The position numbers and the translations under genes were made by a program. From assembly GCF_009832865.1 (NCBI RefSeq), contig NZ_CP047130.1, forward strand, positions 434,001-498,000: DNA of 64,000 bases. The letters run 5' to 3'. Below are positions 28,868 to 38,501 of this stretch, piece after piece (position 1 is the stretch's first letter; each line of letters starts with the position of its first letter). The notes below the pieces were generated by a model, which was given only the letters and a program-made list of their open reading frames with translations, was not told where the DNA came from and made no database searches. The stretch is from Colwellia sp. 20A7. Its GTDB lineage: Bacteria > Pseudomonadota > Gammaproteobacteria > Enterobacterales > Alteromonadaceae.

Positions 28868-30989
28868 TTTGTGTCACCATGTTATTTTTATACTGTCCCC
28901 AAATTAGGCTGCGGGTAATTATGTTTTCATTGTTTAATGTAAGTTCACCTGTTTGACCAAAATGACGAATATAAGGTGCTTGTTTCATTAGCGGTATTTT
29001 AGTTAAGAGTTGATAACTATCAAATCCCATAGCAAAGATTCTAGATAAACTATCAGAACGTTTAGGCCATAATGTATCGCTAAGTTGACTTAGTGTTTTA
29101 TCTTGTTCATTTGAGGTTAATAGCCAAGGTATTTGAGTAAAAGTAAGGCCATGTAGATCATTAGTGCTGCTAGCATTATATTTGTCATTAAAATTACTAT
29201 GGCTTCTAGAGCTTGCATATACAGGGATAATTTCAGCAAATGGACTTATATTTACATCTATATAAGGTTTAATTAAACGGGTTTGAGCTGCACTACCAAT
29301 AAGGTAAATCATGTCAATATCACGACGATTTCTAGCTTCTGATTTTATGCTGTTTTTCAGGCTGCTACTTAATTGCTTTATACGATCCTGACTGGCATTA
29401 ATGTCTAGGTTTTCTTTAAGACTTGCCTGCATTTGTTTACCTTGAGTAAAGTAAACTATAGCTAATGATTTTCCTGTGGAGGTTAACCATTGCTGTCTAA
29501 AGGCGTGAGCGATACGTTTTGAAACTCTATCATTATGGCTTAATATCATTGGGTTATGATAATCTTGTTGGCTAAGTGTTGCAGCTGCTTGAATTGCTTC
29601 ATCTTCTGGGCGCATTGATAAGGCTACTTGCACTTCAGATAGTTGATGTTCAGAAGGTAAATTCAATAATAGCGTAGGAACTTGCAGTACCGGGTGTTGT
29701 GTACTTAGTTCTAAGAACAGTTCAACATTTGGCTTTAGTAAAGGGCCAATAACTTGATTGATATTGTGTTCAGAAAATTGTGCCGCTAAGCTTTCCCAGT
29801 CAACTTTGTTAGTGTCAATGAAGTAAATATTACTTTCTATATTACTTTCTATATTACTTTCTATATTACTTTCTATATTACTTTCATAAGCCGCTAATAT
29901 ACCTTGTTGGGCAGCTAAGCCTGCTTTTTGTTGACTACCACTAAGCGGTAATAAAATCGCGATATTCTTACTCTTATCAGTAATAACTTCATCTGTTTTT
30001 TCATATAAATTTTCATATAAATTTTCAGATGACTTTTCATTATTACCTTCAAAATCACCTCTAGATAAGCCTTCAATGCTATTTTCAATTGTGTTTATCG
30101 GGTTATGTATTGCTAAATTTGTTTCTTTTAATTTTTCTATTATGTTTACCGCAGGATGATCAGGGTTCTGTTGTTGCCATAAATTTAAATAACGAGAAAA
30201 TTGTTCTGCATTAGCGCCAAATTGATGGCTATAATTTAGTAATGTTGCCCAGCCTTTAATTAAAGGAGGTTTATTATTAATAAGTTGTTTTAATTGCCAT
30301 TGTGGTAAAACTTCAAGGTTATGCCAAATGGCTTGAATATCATCATTGGAAGGTATTGTGTTTAAAGAAAAAGCATTCAACTGTGCAGTAAGCGCTGATA
30401 CATTATGTCCTTTTTGCGCTAATATTTGACTTAAGACTTGATGGTATTCGAAGGACAGCTGAAGTGATGTGATTTTGCTTTCACTAATGGTGTAGTCCAC
30501 TAATTCATTAGCCAGTTGTAATTGTTGCAGAGCTTCTGGTAAATAGTTTAATCCGAATAAGCTACGTGCCTTTATTACTAATAATGTGTAAGTGTTTTGA
30601 TAGTCTTCTTGGTAAAACGTTGTAATTTCATTTGCTAATAAAAGCGCCTTAGTATAATTCTGCTGCTGAACAAAAAGCTCACTTGCTTCAATTAATAATT
30701 TATTAACGGTTGCTTGTTGTGCAAGTAATGATTGTTCATCACGTGGTGATTTAGCATTTAGTGATTTTGCCTCAGCGAGTTTTTCTTCCGCTGTTTCCGT
30801 TATTTTGACTTCGCTAGGCGTAGCTTTGTTGATCGGTGTGCTTTCTTTTTGGGTTGTAGGTTTAGAGCTACAAGCAGAAATAAATAACGTTATCAATATC
30901 AATAGTATAAAAGATACATTGGCGTGCTTTTGTTTAAATAAATTAAACACTAGAAAATTAGTTTGACTCAAGTGGAAAAATCCATGCAT
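28854..30989 (-). CDS. lpoA: Penicillin-binding protein activator LpoA
   Basis: Outer-membrane lipoprotein that reaches through the periplasm to activate PBP1A. A signal peptide with lipobox ISAC is followed by a TPR-like N-terminal domain (about residues 50-290), a low-complexity linker and a C-terminal periplasmic-binding-protein-like domain starting at KNIAILLPLSGSQQKAG (about 345). 711 residues against 678 in E. coli. The C-terminal domain carries an unusual SNIE repeat and the linker a shorter ENLY repeat. The start is the first of several possible (ATG at 30989); the hydrophobic segment begins about 25 residues in. Confidence 0.93.
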   Translation of the reverse strand: MHGFFHLSQTNFLVFNLFKQKHANVSFILLILITLFISACSSKPTTQKESTPINKATPSEVKITETAEEKLAEAKSLNAKSPRDEQSLLAQQATVNKLLIEASELFVQQQNYTKALLLANEITTFYQEDYQNTYTLLVIKARSLFGLNYLPEALQQLQLANELVDYTISESKITSLQLSFEYHQVLSQILAQKGHNVSALTAQLNAFSLNTIPSNDDIQAIWHNLEVLPQWQLKQLINNKPPLIKGWATLLNYSHQFGANAEQFSRYLNLWQQQNPDHPAVNIIEKLKETNLAIHNPINTIENSIEGLSRGDFEGNNEKSSENLYENLYEKTDEVITDKSKNIAILLPLSGSQQKAGLAAQQGILAAYESNIESNIESNIESNIESNIYFIDTNKVDWESLAAQFSEHNINQVIGPLLKPNVELFLELSTQHPVLQVPTLLLNLPSEHQLSEVQVALSMRPEDEAIQAAATLSQQDYHNPMILSHNDRVSKRIAHAFRQQWLTSTGKSLAIVYFTQGKQMQASLKENLDINASQDRIKQLSSSLKNSIKSEARNRRDIDMIYLIGSAAQTRLIKPYIDVNISPFAEIIPVYASSRSHSNFNDKYNASSTNDLHGLTFTQIPWLLTSNEQDKTLSQLSDTLWPKRSDSLSRIFAMGFDSYQLLTKIPLMKQAPYIRHFGQTGELTLNNENIITRSLIWGQYKNNMVTQIGME
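29827..29886. repeat. 12-bp tandem repeat in lpoA encoding SNIE units
   Basis: About five copies of ATATTACTTTCT (plus strand), read on the minus strand as four SNIE units plus SNIY. A second 12-base repeat, two copies of TCATATAAATTT at 30001-30022, encodes ENLYENLY. Both keep the frame whatever the copy number. Confidence 0.95.
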
Positions 30990-31084
30990 TTTTAACTCTG
31001 TGTAGGGTTATAATAAACGCCATTGCAGTGAGTCTCAACTAAATCCTGCACCTTAATAAGTATCAATGAAAGAAGTAAGTTGAA

Positions 31085-31936
31085 ATGAGTGAAAACATAA
31101 TAAATCCCGGTACTTTGTATATAGTGGCTACACCTATTGGAAACTTAGGTGATATCAGTTCAAGAGCGTTATCGGTATTAACTCAAGTTGATATTATTGC
31201 CTGTGAAGATACCCGACATACACAAAGACTATTGTCTGCTCATGCTATTAAGAATAAAACATTATCAATGCATGATCATAACGAACGCCAACGACAAGAT
31301 TATATCGCGCAGTTATTGCAAGAAGGAAAAAGTATTGCTTTAGTGTCTGATGCGGGAACGCCGTTAATTAGTGATCCAGGCTTCCATTTAGTACGACATT
31401 GTCGCAGCTTGAATTTACCTGTGTCTCCCATTCCTGGAGCTTGTGCTGCTATTGCTGCGTTAAGTGTTGCTGGACTACCTACGGATAGATTTTCGTTTGA
31501 AGGTTTTTTACCTTCAAAGGCAGGTGCAAGACAAAGTACGTTATTATCATTAATTAATGAACCTAGAACGATGGTTTTTTATGATGCCCCTAGGCGTGCT
31601 ATTGATACAGTAAAAGACATAGTGGCTACTTTAGGTGGCGAACGTTATGTGGTTATTGCTCGAGAATTAACAAAAACTTTTGAAACTATCCATTCAGATA
31701 CCGCTGAGAATTTTCTTGCTTGGCTTGAGCAAGACGCTAACCAACTTAAAGGTGAAATGGTTTTAATTATTGAAGGTTATAAGGCTGATCCGGATGAGAT
31801 TTCTGCAGAAGTCATTAAAACCCTAAAGCTATTGTTAGTTGAAATGAAGCCGAAAAAAGCCTGTGCCATTGTTGCTGAAATTTATGGTGTAAAAAAGAAT
31901 GCACTTTATGATATTGCGCTAAGCTTAAAAGTATAG
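31085..31936 (+). CDS. rsmI: 16S rRNA 2'-O-ribose C1402 methyltransferase RsmI
   Basis: SAM-dependent methyltransferase modifying C1402 in the decoding centre. Tetrapyrrole-methylase fold motifs GTLYIVATPIGNLGDIS, CEDTRHTQRLL, LVSDAGTPLISDPG and IPGACAAIAALSVAGLP are nearly identical to E. coli RsmI. 283 residues. Divergent from lpoA with a 95-base gap, as in E. coli. Confidence 0.97.
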   Translation: MSENIINPGTLYIVATPIGNLGDISSRALSVLTQVDIIACEDTRHTQRLLSAHAIKNKTLSMHDHNERQRQDYIAQLLQEGKSIALVSDAGTPLISDPGFHLVRHCRSLNLPVSPIPGACAAIAALSVAGLPTDRFSFEGFLPSKAGARQSTLLSLINEPRTMVFYDAPRRAIDTVKDIVATLGGERYVVIARELTKTFETIHSDTAENFLAWLEQDANQLKGEMVLIIEGYKADPDEISAEVIKTLKLLLVEMKPKKACAIVAEIYGVKKNALYDIALSLKV

Positions 31937-32011
31937 AGCATCACATCGTTGCTTTGAGTGTTCATTATTATACTTCTTTACCGTTATCAGTGTGTTTAGA
32001 GAAACAGATCC

Positions 32012-32040
32012 TTGCTCATTAGAATACTAACAGGTAAAAT
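32012..32040 (+). promoter_or_regulatory. rnpB promoter
   Basis: TTGCTC (32012-32017), a 17-base spacer, and TAAAAT (32035-32040), placing the transcription start at about 32047, the expected 5' end of the RNase P RNA. Confidence 0.75.
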
Positions 32041-32046
32041 GCGCTC

Positions 32047-32455
32047 GAGTTGACTAGACAATCGCTGCTTGCTGAATTTATTTAGTGGGGGGAGGAAAGT
32101 CCGGGCTCCGATGAGCAGGGTGCCAGGTAACGCCTGGGCGGCGCAAGCCGACGACAAGTGCAGCAGAGAGAAGACCGCCGATGGCTATCTTAATTTATTA
32201 ATATAGAACAGGTAAGGCTGAAAGGGTGCGGTAAGAGCGCACCGGATTGCTGGTAACAGTAATTGCAGGGTAAACTCCACCTGGAGCAAGACCAAATAGG
32301 GTTTCATGATTATTAAAACGCAAGTTTTGGTAATATAAGCGTGGCTCGCGTGGAAACCGGGTAGGTTGCTTGAGCCTTAGAGCGATTTAAGGCCTAGACG
32401 AATGATTGTCACTTCCTATGGAAGATACAAAACCCGGCTTATGTGTCATCTCACA
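32047..32455 (+). ncRNA. rnpB: RNase P RNA (class A)
   Basis: Catalytic RNA of RNase P, which trims tRNA 5' leaders. Diagnostic segments are GAGGAAAGTCCGGGCTCC near the 5' side, GGGTGCCAGGTAACGCCTGG, GAAAGGGTGCGGTAAGAGCG, the GGTAAACTCCACC core, GAGCAAGACCAAATAGG and the 3' AACCCGGCTTAT that pairs back. About 409 bases. The ends are placed by alignment with remembered E. coli M1 RNA and could be off by a few bases. Confidence 0.96.
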
Positions 32456-32465
32456 AATTTAGTAG

Positions 32466-32500
32466 CCGCTTGATTTATTTATAATAATTCAAGCGGTTTT
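32466..32500 (+). terminator. Terminator after rnpB
   Basis: Stem CCGCTTGA / TCAAGCGG with a 15-base AT loop and a TTTT tail. Confidence 0.8.
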
Positions 32501-32703
32501 CTAAAACTCTTCTTTATATTATTATTCTCAATCAAAATGGTACACGGTTAGCTACACAGTACTCATTTATATAGTCATCATTTATATATTCAGAACTTCT
32601 ATACTCAGAATTTCAATCTGACATTTCACTCAATTTCTTATTGAGAAATATATTGCCGCTAAAATATCCTGTTTTCTATCTATTGTAATTACTTTGCATA
32701 TTA

Positions 32704-32864
32704 ATACCAATCTCACTAGCTATGTGATCATTTCTACTTGCTAAAATCACCAACTACATCTTTATTTATTTAATAATTAGAACAAATAGTTATTGAAATA
32801 AAAGCCTTGTATTTGGCAATTTTTTCTACGTATTTAATTGTTCACTTAATTAATGAAACTGGTA
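32704..32864. mobile_element. MITE-like element with imperfect 27-bp inverted ends
   Basis: The 161-base stretch begins ATACCAATCTCACTAGC and ends AATGAAACTGGTAT; the two 27-base ends match at 20 positions as inverted repeats. It has no coding capacity. A near-identical copy of the inner part of the left end lies in reverse orientation at 40352-40381. The rest of the 32501-32967 gap shows nothing I can name. Confidence 0.6.
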
Positions 32865-32967
32865 TAAGCGCTAAACTATAAGTAGATTTATGGAGCTTTA
32901 ATTAAGTTGATGGACTTGAATCTAGCAGTATATTTACTAATCCCCTCTTTTTAGGTAGGGGATAATA

Positions 32968-33183
32968 TCAAAGCTGAGTTAATGCTAATTTTATGGTGGG
33001 AGATAGTTGTGCACCATCATTAGCAGCATACTTTAGTATGTTTTCTTTCATTGATCGTGCCCAAAACCTTTTTACATGATTAGCTACGACTTTTGCCGTT
33101 TCTTCATCTGTTTTTTTGTAATTATTATTATTAGCAATTTGGTTAAGCATACTAACTAGGTTTTCAATTTGAGAACTACTCAT
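32968..33183 (-). CDS. fdsD: Formate dehydrogenase delta subunit FdsD
   Basis: 71-residue protein matching the FdsD pattern: LVSMLNQIANN at the N-terminus, a central HVKRFWARSMKENILKY helix and a final LSPTIKLALTQL. FdsD is needed for assembly or stability of NAD-dependent molybdenum formate dehydrogenases in other bacteria. It is the last gene of the reverse-strand operon fdsG-fdsB-fdsA-fdhD-fdsD. Its small size makes the call depend partly on position. Confidence 0.85.
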   Translation of the reverse strand: MSSSQIENLVSMLNQIANNNNYKKTDEETAKVVANHVKRFWARSMKENILKYAANDGAQLSPTIKLALTQL

Positions 33184-33210
33184 GACTATATCTTCCTATT
33201 TTTTAGCTAT

Positions 33211-34029
33211 TTATTTATCAAATTTGGTATAAAAAGTGTGTCTACCTGGGCGAGCAAAGCCAATCAAGTTAAGATTAGCTTGGTTTGCTAAGGTAATGGC
33301 TAACCCTGTTGGTGCCGAAACTGCTACCAAGGTAGCTATATTGACACTTGTCACTTTTTGTACCATTTCATAACTTGCTCTGCTTGAAATCACAACAAAG
33401 CCACTTTGGGTATTGATTTTACGTAGTGCTAAACTACCAATTAACTTGTCTAAAGCATTGTGTCGACCCACATCTTCACATAATAAAGTTATTTTCCCCG
33501 CTGCGTCACACCAGGCTGCACCATGAACTGCGCCAGTTAGCGCTTGTAGTTTTTGATGTTCACTTAATTGTGACAGGGCATATTGAATAACTTGGGAAGA
33601 AGGTAACGGTTGTGGTGTTACACTCTTAATAGGCCGAATAGCTGTTTCCAGTGATTCACTCCCACATAAACCGCAGCCTGTTCGGCCGGTAAGATTACGT
33701 CGGTGTGATTTCAAAGACATCATACGTTCAGAACTAATTTCAATACGTACTTCTATCCCTTTTTCACTGGTTACAAGCTCAATATCATACATTTCTGCTA
33801 CGTTATTGATAATGCCTTCAGATAAGCTAAAACCTAAAGAAAATTCATGTAAATTAGCAGGCGAGGCCATCATAACTGCGTGAGAAATTCCATTGTAAAC
33901 CATTGCAATAGGGACTTCTTCGGCGATACAGTCAAGATTTACTTGCTCTTGCCCACTACCTTGCTTCCAATAAGTTACCGGTAGTGTTAAATAGCTCGCT
34001 TGTAATTTTGGTTCATCTTCCAGTGTCAC
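33211..34029 (-). CDS. fdhD: Sulfur carrier / sulfurtransferase FdhD (FdsC)
   Basis: Accessory protein that sulfurates the molybdenum cofactor of formate dehydrogenase, passing sulfur from a cysteine desulfurase. The redox/sulfur-transfer motif GRTGCGLCG is at about residues 114-122 and the C-terminal domain contains VGRHNALDKLIG and SSRASYEMVQK, all conserved. 272 residues. It starts 2 bases after the fdsA stop. fdsC is the equivalent name in Fds systems. Confidence 0.96.
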   Translation of the reverse strand: MTLEDEPKLQASYLTLPVTYWKQGSGQEQVNLDCIAEEVPIAMVYNGISHAVMMASPANLHEFSLGFSLSEGIINNVAEMYDIELVTSEKGIEVRIEISSERMMSLKSHRRNLTGRTGCGLCGSESLETAIRPIKSVTPQPLPSSQVIQYALSQLSEHQKLQALTGAVHGAAWCDAAGKITLLCEDVGRHNALDKLIGSLALRKINTQSGFVVISSRASYEMVQKVTSVNIATLVAVSAPTGLAITLANQANLNLIGFARPGRHTFYTKFDK

Positions 34030-34031
34030 AC

Positions 34032-36935
34032 TTAACTTCCTATGCTAGCTTTTTGTTTTTTAGGTGAACGTTTAAAGTGCTCTTTTTGTTGGGCACTAAA
34101 CTTTTTGTAACGCGTCTGCCAATCTGATGGAGAGGTGACTTTTTCAACCTGTACAGGGGTAACTTTATATTCAGGACAATTTGTTGCCCAATCTGAACTG
34201 TCGGTGGTAATAACGTTAGCGCCACTTATTGGGTGATGGAAAGTAGTGAATACTACACCACTTTGCATACGTTCACTGACTTTAGCTCTTAATACAGTAT
34301 CACCAGCGCGACTAGTAATACCTAACCAGTCACCGTCATTAATACCTCTTTCTTCGGCATCATTAGGGTGTATTTCGAGTACATCTTCTTTGTGCCATGT
34401 TTGATTGGCGGTACGTCGTGTTTGTGCACCTACATTATACTGACTGAGTATTCTCCCAGTAGTGAGTAATAGCGGGAATCGTTTATTAGCACGGTCTTCG
34501 CTGGCAAGGTATGGCGTGATCGCAAAACGTCCTTTCCCAATTGGAAAGTTGTCCACATGCATGATGGGTGAGCCATCAGGAAACTCTTCGTTACAAGGCC
34601 ATTGAATGCTACCTTGCTCGTCCAGTTTCTCATAACTAACCTTACTGAACGTAGGTACTAATGATGCGATTTCATCCATTATTTCAGAAGGATGTTGATA
34701 ATTCATCGGGTAACCTAATGCATTAGATAGCTTTTGAGTGACTTCCCAGTCAGCAAATTCAGCCAATGGCTTCATTACTTTACGCACTCGATTGATACGT
34801 CGTTCTGCATTGGTAAAAGTACCATCTTTTTCTAAAAATGAAGAGCCAGGTAAAAATACATGAGCATATAATGCTGTTTCATTTAGGAAAATATCTTGAA
34901 CAATTAAGCACTCTAATGATGATAATGCGGCTTGTACATGTTGAGTATTAGGATCTGATTGTAAAATATCTTCCCCTTGTACATACATAGCTTTGAAGGT
35001 TCCTTCAATGGCTGCATCAAACATGTTTGGGATACGAAAGCCGGGTTCGTTATCTAAGGTTACTCCCCAACTTTTCTCAAATTTTGCGCGTAATACATCA
35101 TCACTAACATGCTGATAACCTGGCAACTCTTGTGGGAATGACCCCATATCACAAGAGCCTTGAACATTATTTTGACCACGTAAAGGGTTAATACCCACGC
35201 CTTCTCGGCCGATATTGCCCGTAGCTAATGCTAAGTTCGCAATGCCCATTACCATGGTTGAACCTTGGCTGTGTTCAGTAACACCTAAACCATAATAGAT
35301 AGCACCATTTTTTGCCTTCGCAAAAGCACGAGCGGCAATGCGAATTTGTTCAGCACTTACGGTGGTAATACTTTCCATTGCTTCGGGAGAATTGATCTCA
35401 TCAAGAATAAATTCACGCCACTCGTTATATTCATCGGTACGTTGTTCAATGAAGTTTTTGTCTTCTAAACCTTCACTAAGTATTACGTGTGCTATGGCAT
35501 TGATCATGGCAACGTTTGTACCTGGTTTTAGCGGCAGGTGATGATTAGCACTTATGTGAGCGGTATTAAGTAAATCAATTGTTCTTGGGTCTACTACAAT
35601 TAACTCGGCTCCTTGGCGTAAACGTTTACGTAGTTGTGAAGCAAATACTGGATGGGCGTCAGTTGGATTTGCGCCAATAACCATGACAACATCAGACTTC
35701 ATCACTGAATCAAAGGTTTGTGTTCCCGCTGCTTCACCAATGGTTGCTTTTAATCCATAACCGGTAGGTGAATGACAAACACGTGCGCAGGTGTCGGTAT
35801 TATTATTACCAAAAGCAGCGCGAATAAGCTTTTGTACTAAATAGGTTTCTTCATTGGTACAGCGTGATGAAGTAATACCGCCAACACTTTCGCGGCCATA
35901 TTTAGTTTGAATGTTTTTAATTTTATTAGCTGAAAACGCTAAAGCTTCGTCCCAGCTAACAACTTTCCAAGGTTGATCAATGCTGTCACGGATCATAGGT
36001 TCGGTGACGCGATCTTTATGCGTAGCGTAACCAAAAGCAAAACGACCTTTCACACAAGAATGACCTTGGTTAGCTTTACCGCCTTTGTAGGGCACCATGC
36101 GTATAACTTCTTCGCCTTTCATTTCAGCTTTAAATGAACAACCAACACCACAATATGCACATGTTGTAATAATGCTATGTTCTGGCTGGCCTTTTTCAAT
36201 AACTGATTTTTCTGTGAGTGTGGCAGTAGGGCAAGCTTGTACACAGGCACCACAAGAGACACAATCAGAAGACAAGAAGTCGTTTTCGCTAGTACCAGCA
36301 CTCACTTTTGAAGCAAAACCTCGACCTTCAATAGTTAAGGCAAAGGTACCCTGGACTTCTTCACAGGCTCTAACGCAACGAGAACAGGTGATACATTTAC
36401 TCGGTTCGAAAGTGAAATAAGGGTTCGACTCATCAATTTTAGCGTCAAGATGATTATCACCATCAAAGCCATAACGTACCTCACGTAAGCCGACCGCTCC
36501 GGCCATATCTTGTAATTCACAATCTCCATTACTTGAGCAGGTTAAGCAGTCAAGTGGGTGATCAGATATGTATAGCTCCATAATGTTACGTCGCAGTTTA
36601 GCAATGTCATTATTTTCAGTAGACACTACCATGCCTTCTTTTACTGGTGTTGTACAAGATGTTGGGTAGCCTCGCATACCTTCAATTTGTACGGCACATA
36701 AACGACATGAGCCAAACGCTTCAATGTTATCTGTAGCACAAAGTTTAGGAATATTAATATCAGCCATTGCCGCAGCACGCATAACTGAAGTACCAGCAGG
36801 TACTGTTATTGTTACCCCATCAATTTCGATAGACACTTTTTGAGTTGAAGTGCTGGCAGGAGTGCCATAATCTTTATTAAAATCGATTGGCTTATTAGAT
36901 GTTGTGTTTGTTGCCGGATCAAAATAATTAATCAT
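34032..36935 (-). CDS. fdsA: NAD-dependent formate dehydrogenase alpha subunit FdsA
   Basis: Catalytic subunit oxidising formate to CO2 at a bis-MGD molybdenum centre in the cytoplasm. In order: a [2Fe-2S] ferredoxin domain with CATDNIEAFGSCRLC, a His-Cys cluster segment (HPLDCLTCSSNGDCELQ), a two-cluster ferredoxin domain (CITCSRCVRACEEVQG and CVSCGACVQACP), the [4Fe-4S] site CAYCGVGC, and the molybdopterin domain with the active-site cysteine in TCARVCHSPT (cysteine, not selenocysteine). The C-terminal dinucleotide-binding domain includes HPISGANVIT. 967 residues is typical. Its start overlaps fdsB by 8 bases. Confidence 0.96.
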   Translation of the reverse strand: MINYFDPATNTTSNKPIDFNKDYGTPASTSTQKVSIEIDGVTITVPAGTSVMRAAAMADINIPKLCATDNIEAFGSCRLCAVQIEGMRGYPTSCTTPVKEGMVVSTENNDIAKLRRNIMELYISDHPLDCLTCSSNGDCELQDMAGAVGLREVRYGFDGDNHLDAKIDESNPYFTFEPSKCITCSRCVRACEEVQGTFALTIEGRGFASKVSAGTSENDFLSSDCVSCGACVQACPTATLTEKSVIEKGQPEHSIITTCAYCGVGCSFKAEMKGEEVIRMVPYKGGKANQGHSCVKGRFAFGYATHKDRVTEPMIRDSIDQPWKVVSWDEALAFSANKIKNIQTKYGRESVGGITSSRCTNEETYLVQKLIRAAFGNNNTDTCARVCHSPTGYGLKATIGEAAGTQTFDSVMKSDVVMVIGANPTDAHPVFASQLRKRLRQGAELIVVDPRTIDLLNTAHISANHHLPLKPGTNVAMINAIAHVILSEGLEDKNFIEQRTDEYNEWREFILDEINSPEAMESITTVSAEQIRIAARAFAKAKNGAIYYGLGVTEHSQGSTMVMGIANLALATGNIGREGVGINPLRGQNNVQGSCDMGSFPQELPGYQHVSDDVLRAKFEKSWGVTLDNEPGFRIPNMFDAAIEGTFKAMYVQGEDILQSDPNTQHVQAALSSLECLIVQDIFLNETALYAHVFLPGSSFLEKDGTFTNAERRINRVRKVMKPLAEFADWEVTQKLSNALGYPMNYQHPSEIMDEIASLVPTFSKVSYEKLDEQGSIQWPCNEEFPDGSPIMHVDNFPIGKGRFAITPYLASEDRANKRFPLLLTTGRILSQYNVGAQTRRTANQTWHKEDVLEIHPNDAEERGINDGDWLGITSRAGDTVLRAKVSERMQSGVVFTTFHHPISGANVITTDSSDWATNCPEYKVTPVQVEKVTSPSDWQTRYKKFSAQQKEHFKRSPKKQKASIGS

Positions 36936-38493
36936 GATTGTTTACCTGTGTCGTTAAATAGAAATCTTGAGGGAAATCAGTGAAAGCACTACGTACTGGT
37001 ATTGGAGTCATACTGCCCATTGCACATAAAGATCCATCAACCATGGTGTCGCAAAGGTCGTTAAGTAAAGCCATATTCTCAGCGCGGCGCTCATCGTTTT
37101 TTATACGATCAATGACTTCTACACCACGGGTTGAACCAATTCTACAAGGGGTACATTTGCCACAAGATTCAACAACACAAAACTCCATTGAAAAACGGGC
37201 TTGCTCTAGCATATCAACGCTGTCATCAAAGACCACAATACCGCCATGTCCTAGCACTGCAGATGCTTTCGAGAATGCTTCATAATCAAGTGGGATATCT
37301 AATTTATTCGTTGGTAAATAGGCGCCTAATGGTCCACCTACTTGAATGGCTTTTATTGGACGATTGCTGGCGGTGCCACCAGAAAAATCATCAATAAGGT
37401 CTTTTAAACTTGAACCAAAAGGTAACTCAATTAATCCACCTTGCTTAACATTACCTGCTAGTTGGAAAGGTAAGGTACCTCGTGAACGATTGGTGCCATA
37501 TTGTTGATATGAATGGCTACCTTCACTCATGATAAAAGGAACTGCCGCCAACGACAGTACATTATTTACAATAGTTGGCTTACCAAATAGCCCTTCTAAA
37601 GCAGGTAGTGGTGGCTTGAAGCGTACTAGGCCTCTTTTACCTTCTATGGATTCTAAAAGTGCGGTTTCTTCCCCACAAATATAGGCTTCTGCGCCTAACC
37701 TTACTTCTAAATTAAACGTTTTGCCGCTGTTACAAATGTTACTACCTAAATAACCTGCTTTATAAGCAGTCTCTATTGTGTTTTGTAATATCTCATCGGC
37801 GATAAGGTATTCTGAACGTAAATAAATATATCCTTGATCAGCGCCCACAGCCAACCCAGCTATAATCATTCCTTCAATAAGCATGAATGGGTCACATTCC
37901 ATCACTAATTTGTCGGCAAAAGTACCTGAATCTCCTTCATCTGCATTACATACGATATATTTTTGCTCAGCACCCGCATCTCTTACCGTTTGCCATTTTA
38001 TACCTGTAGGAAAAGCAGCGCCTCCTCTGCCACGAAGACCTGAATCTACAATTGTTGTCACAATTTCTTGAGTAGATAGTTCTAGTGATTTTTGTAAGCC
38101 TTTGAAGCCATCTAAAGCAAGATAATCAGCTAGAGAAGTTGGGTCAATAATACCTGCTCGAGCAAATGTTATACGCGTTTGTTTTTTGAGATAGGGAATG
38201 TTTTCTGTTAGACCGAGTGCTAACGAGTGAAAAGGTTGTTTTTCATGAAGGATATTATTGGTGATGTCTTCGATAATTCCTGCAACATCTGATGATTCTA
38301 CTGGGCCATATGCCATTCGCCCTTGTGGTGTTTCTACTTCAATCATCGGCTCTAACCAATATAAACCACGGGAGCCATTTCTTACTATGTTGATGTCAAT
38401 ATTGTGTTGTGATGAATAATCGGTAAATGCCTGAGCAACATCATGTGCTCCTAATGAGATCGCGGTACTTTCTCGTGGAATAAAAATTTTCAT
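36928..38493 (-). CDS. fdsB: Formate dehydrogenase beta subunit FdsB (FMN, NADH side)
   Basis: NuoF-like flavoprotein that passes formate electrons to NAD+. An N-terminal thioredoxin-like part (about residues 1-115) precedes the FMN/NADH-binding domain (GLRGRGGAAFPTGIKW, CNADEGDSGTFADK, GAEAYICGEETALLESIEG) and the C-terminal [4Fe-4S] site ESCGKCTPCRIG. The ATG at 38493 is chosen; an in-frame GTG at 38505 overlaps the fdsG stop and lacks a better ribosome binding site. About 521 residues. Confidence 0.95.
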   Translation of the reverse strand: MKIFIPRESTAISLGAHDVAQAFTDYSSQHNIDINIVRNGSRGLYWLEPMIEVETPQGRMAYGPVESSDVAGIIEDITNNILHEKQPFHSLALGLTENIPYLKKQTRITFARAGIIDPTSLADYLALDGFKGLQKSLELSTQEIVTTIVDSGLRGRGGAAFPTGIKWQTVRDAGAEQKYIVCNADEGDSGTFADKLVMECDPFMLIEGMIIAGLAVGADQGYIYLRSEYLIADEILQNTIETAYKAGYLGSNICNSGKTFNLEVRLGAEAYICGEETALLESIEGKRGLVRFKPPLPALEGLFGKPTIVNNVLSLAAVPFIMSEGSHSYQQYGTNRSRGTLPFQLAGNVKQGGLIELPFGSSLKDLIDDFSGGTASNRPIKAIQVGGPLGAYLPTNKLDIPLDYEAFSKASAVLGHGGIVVFDDSVDMLEQARFSMEFCVVESCGKCTPCRIGSTRGVEVIDRIKNDERRAENMALLNDLCDTMVDGSLCAMGSMTPIPVRSAFTDFPQDFYLTTQVNNHD

Positions 38494-38501
38494 AGTCTGT
38501 C

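Noticed and set aside
35338..35541. Forward frames inside fdsA and fdsB
   Set aside because: Shadows on the strand opposite the fds operon; no starts with ribosome binding sites.
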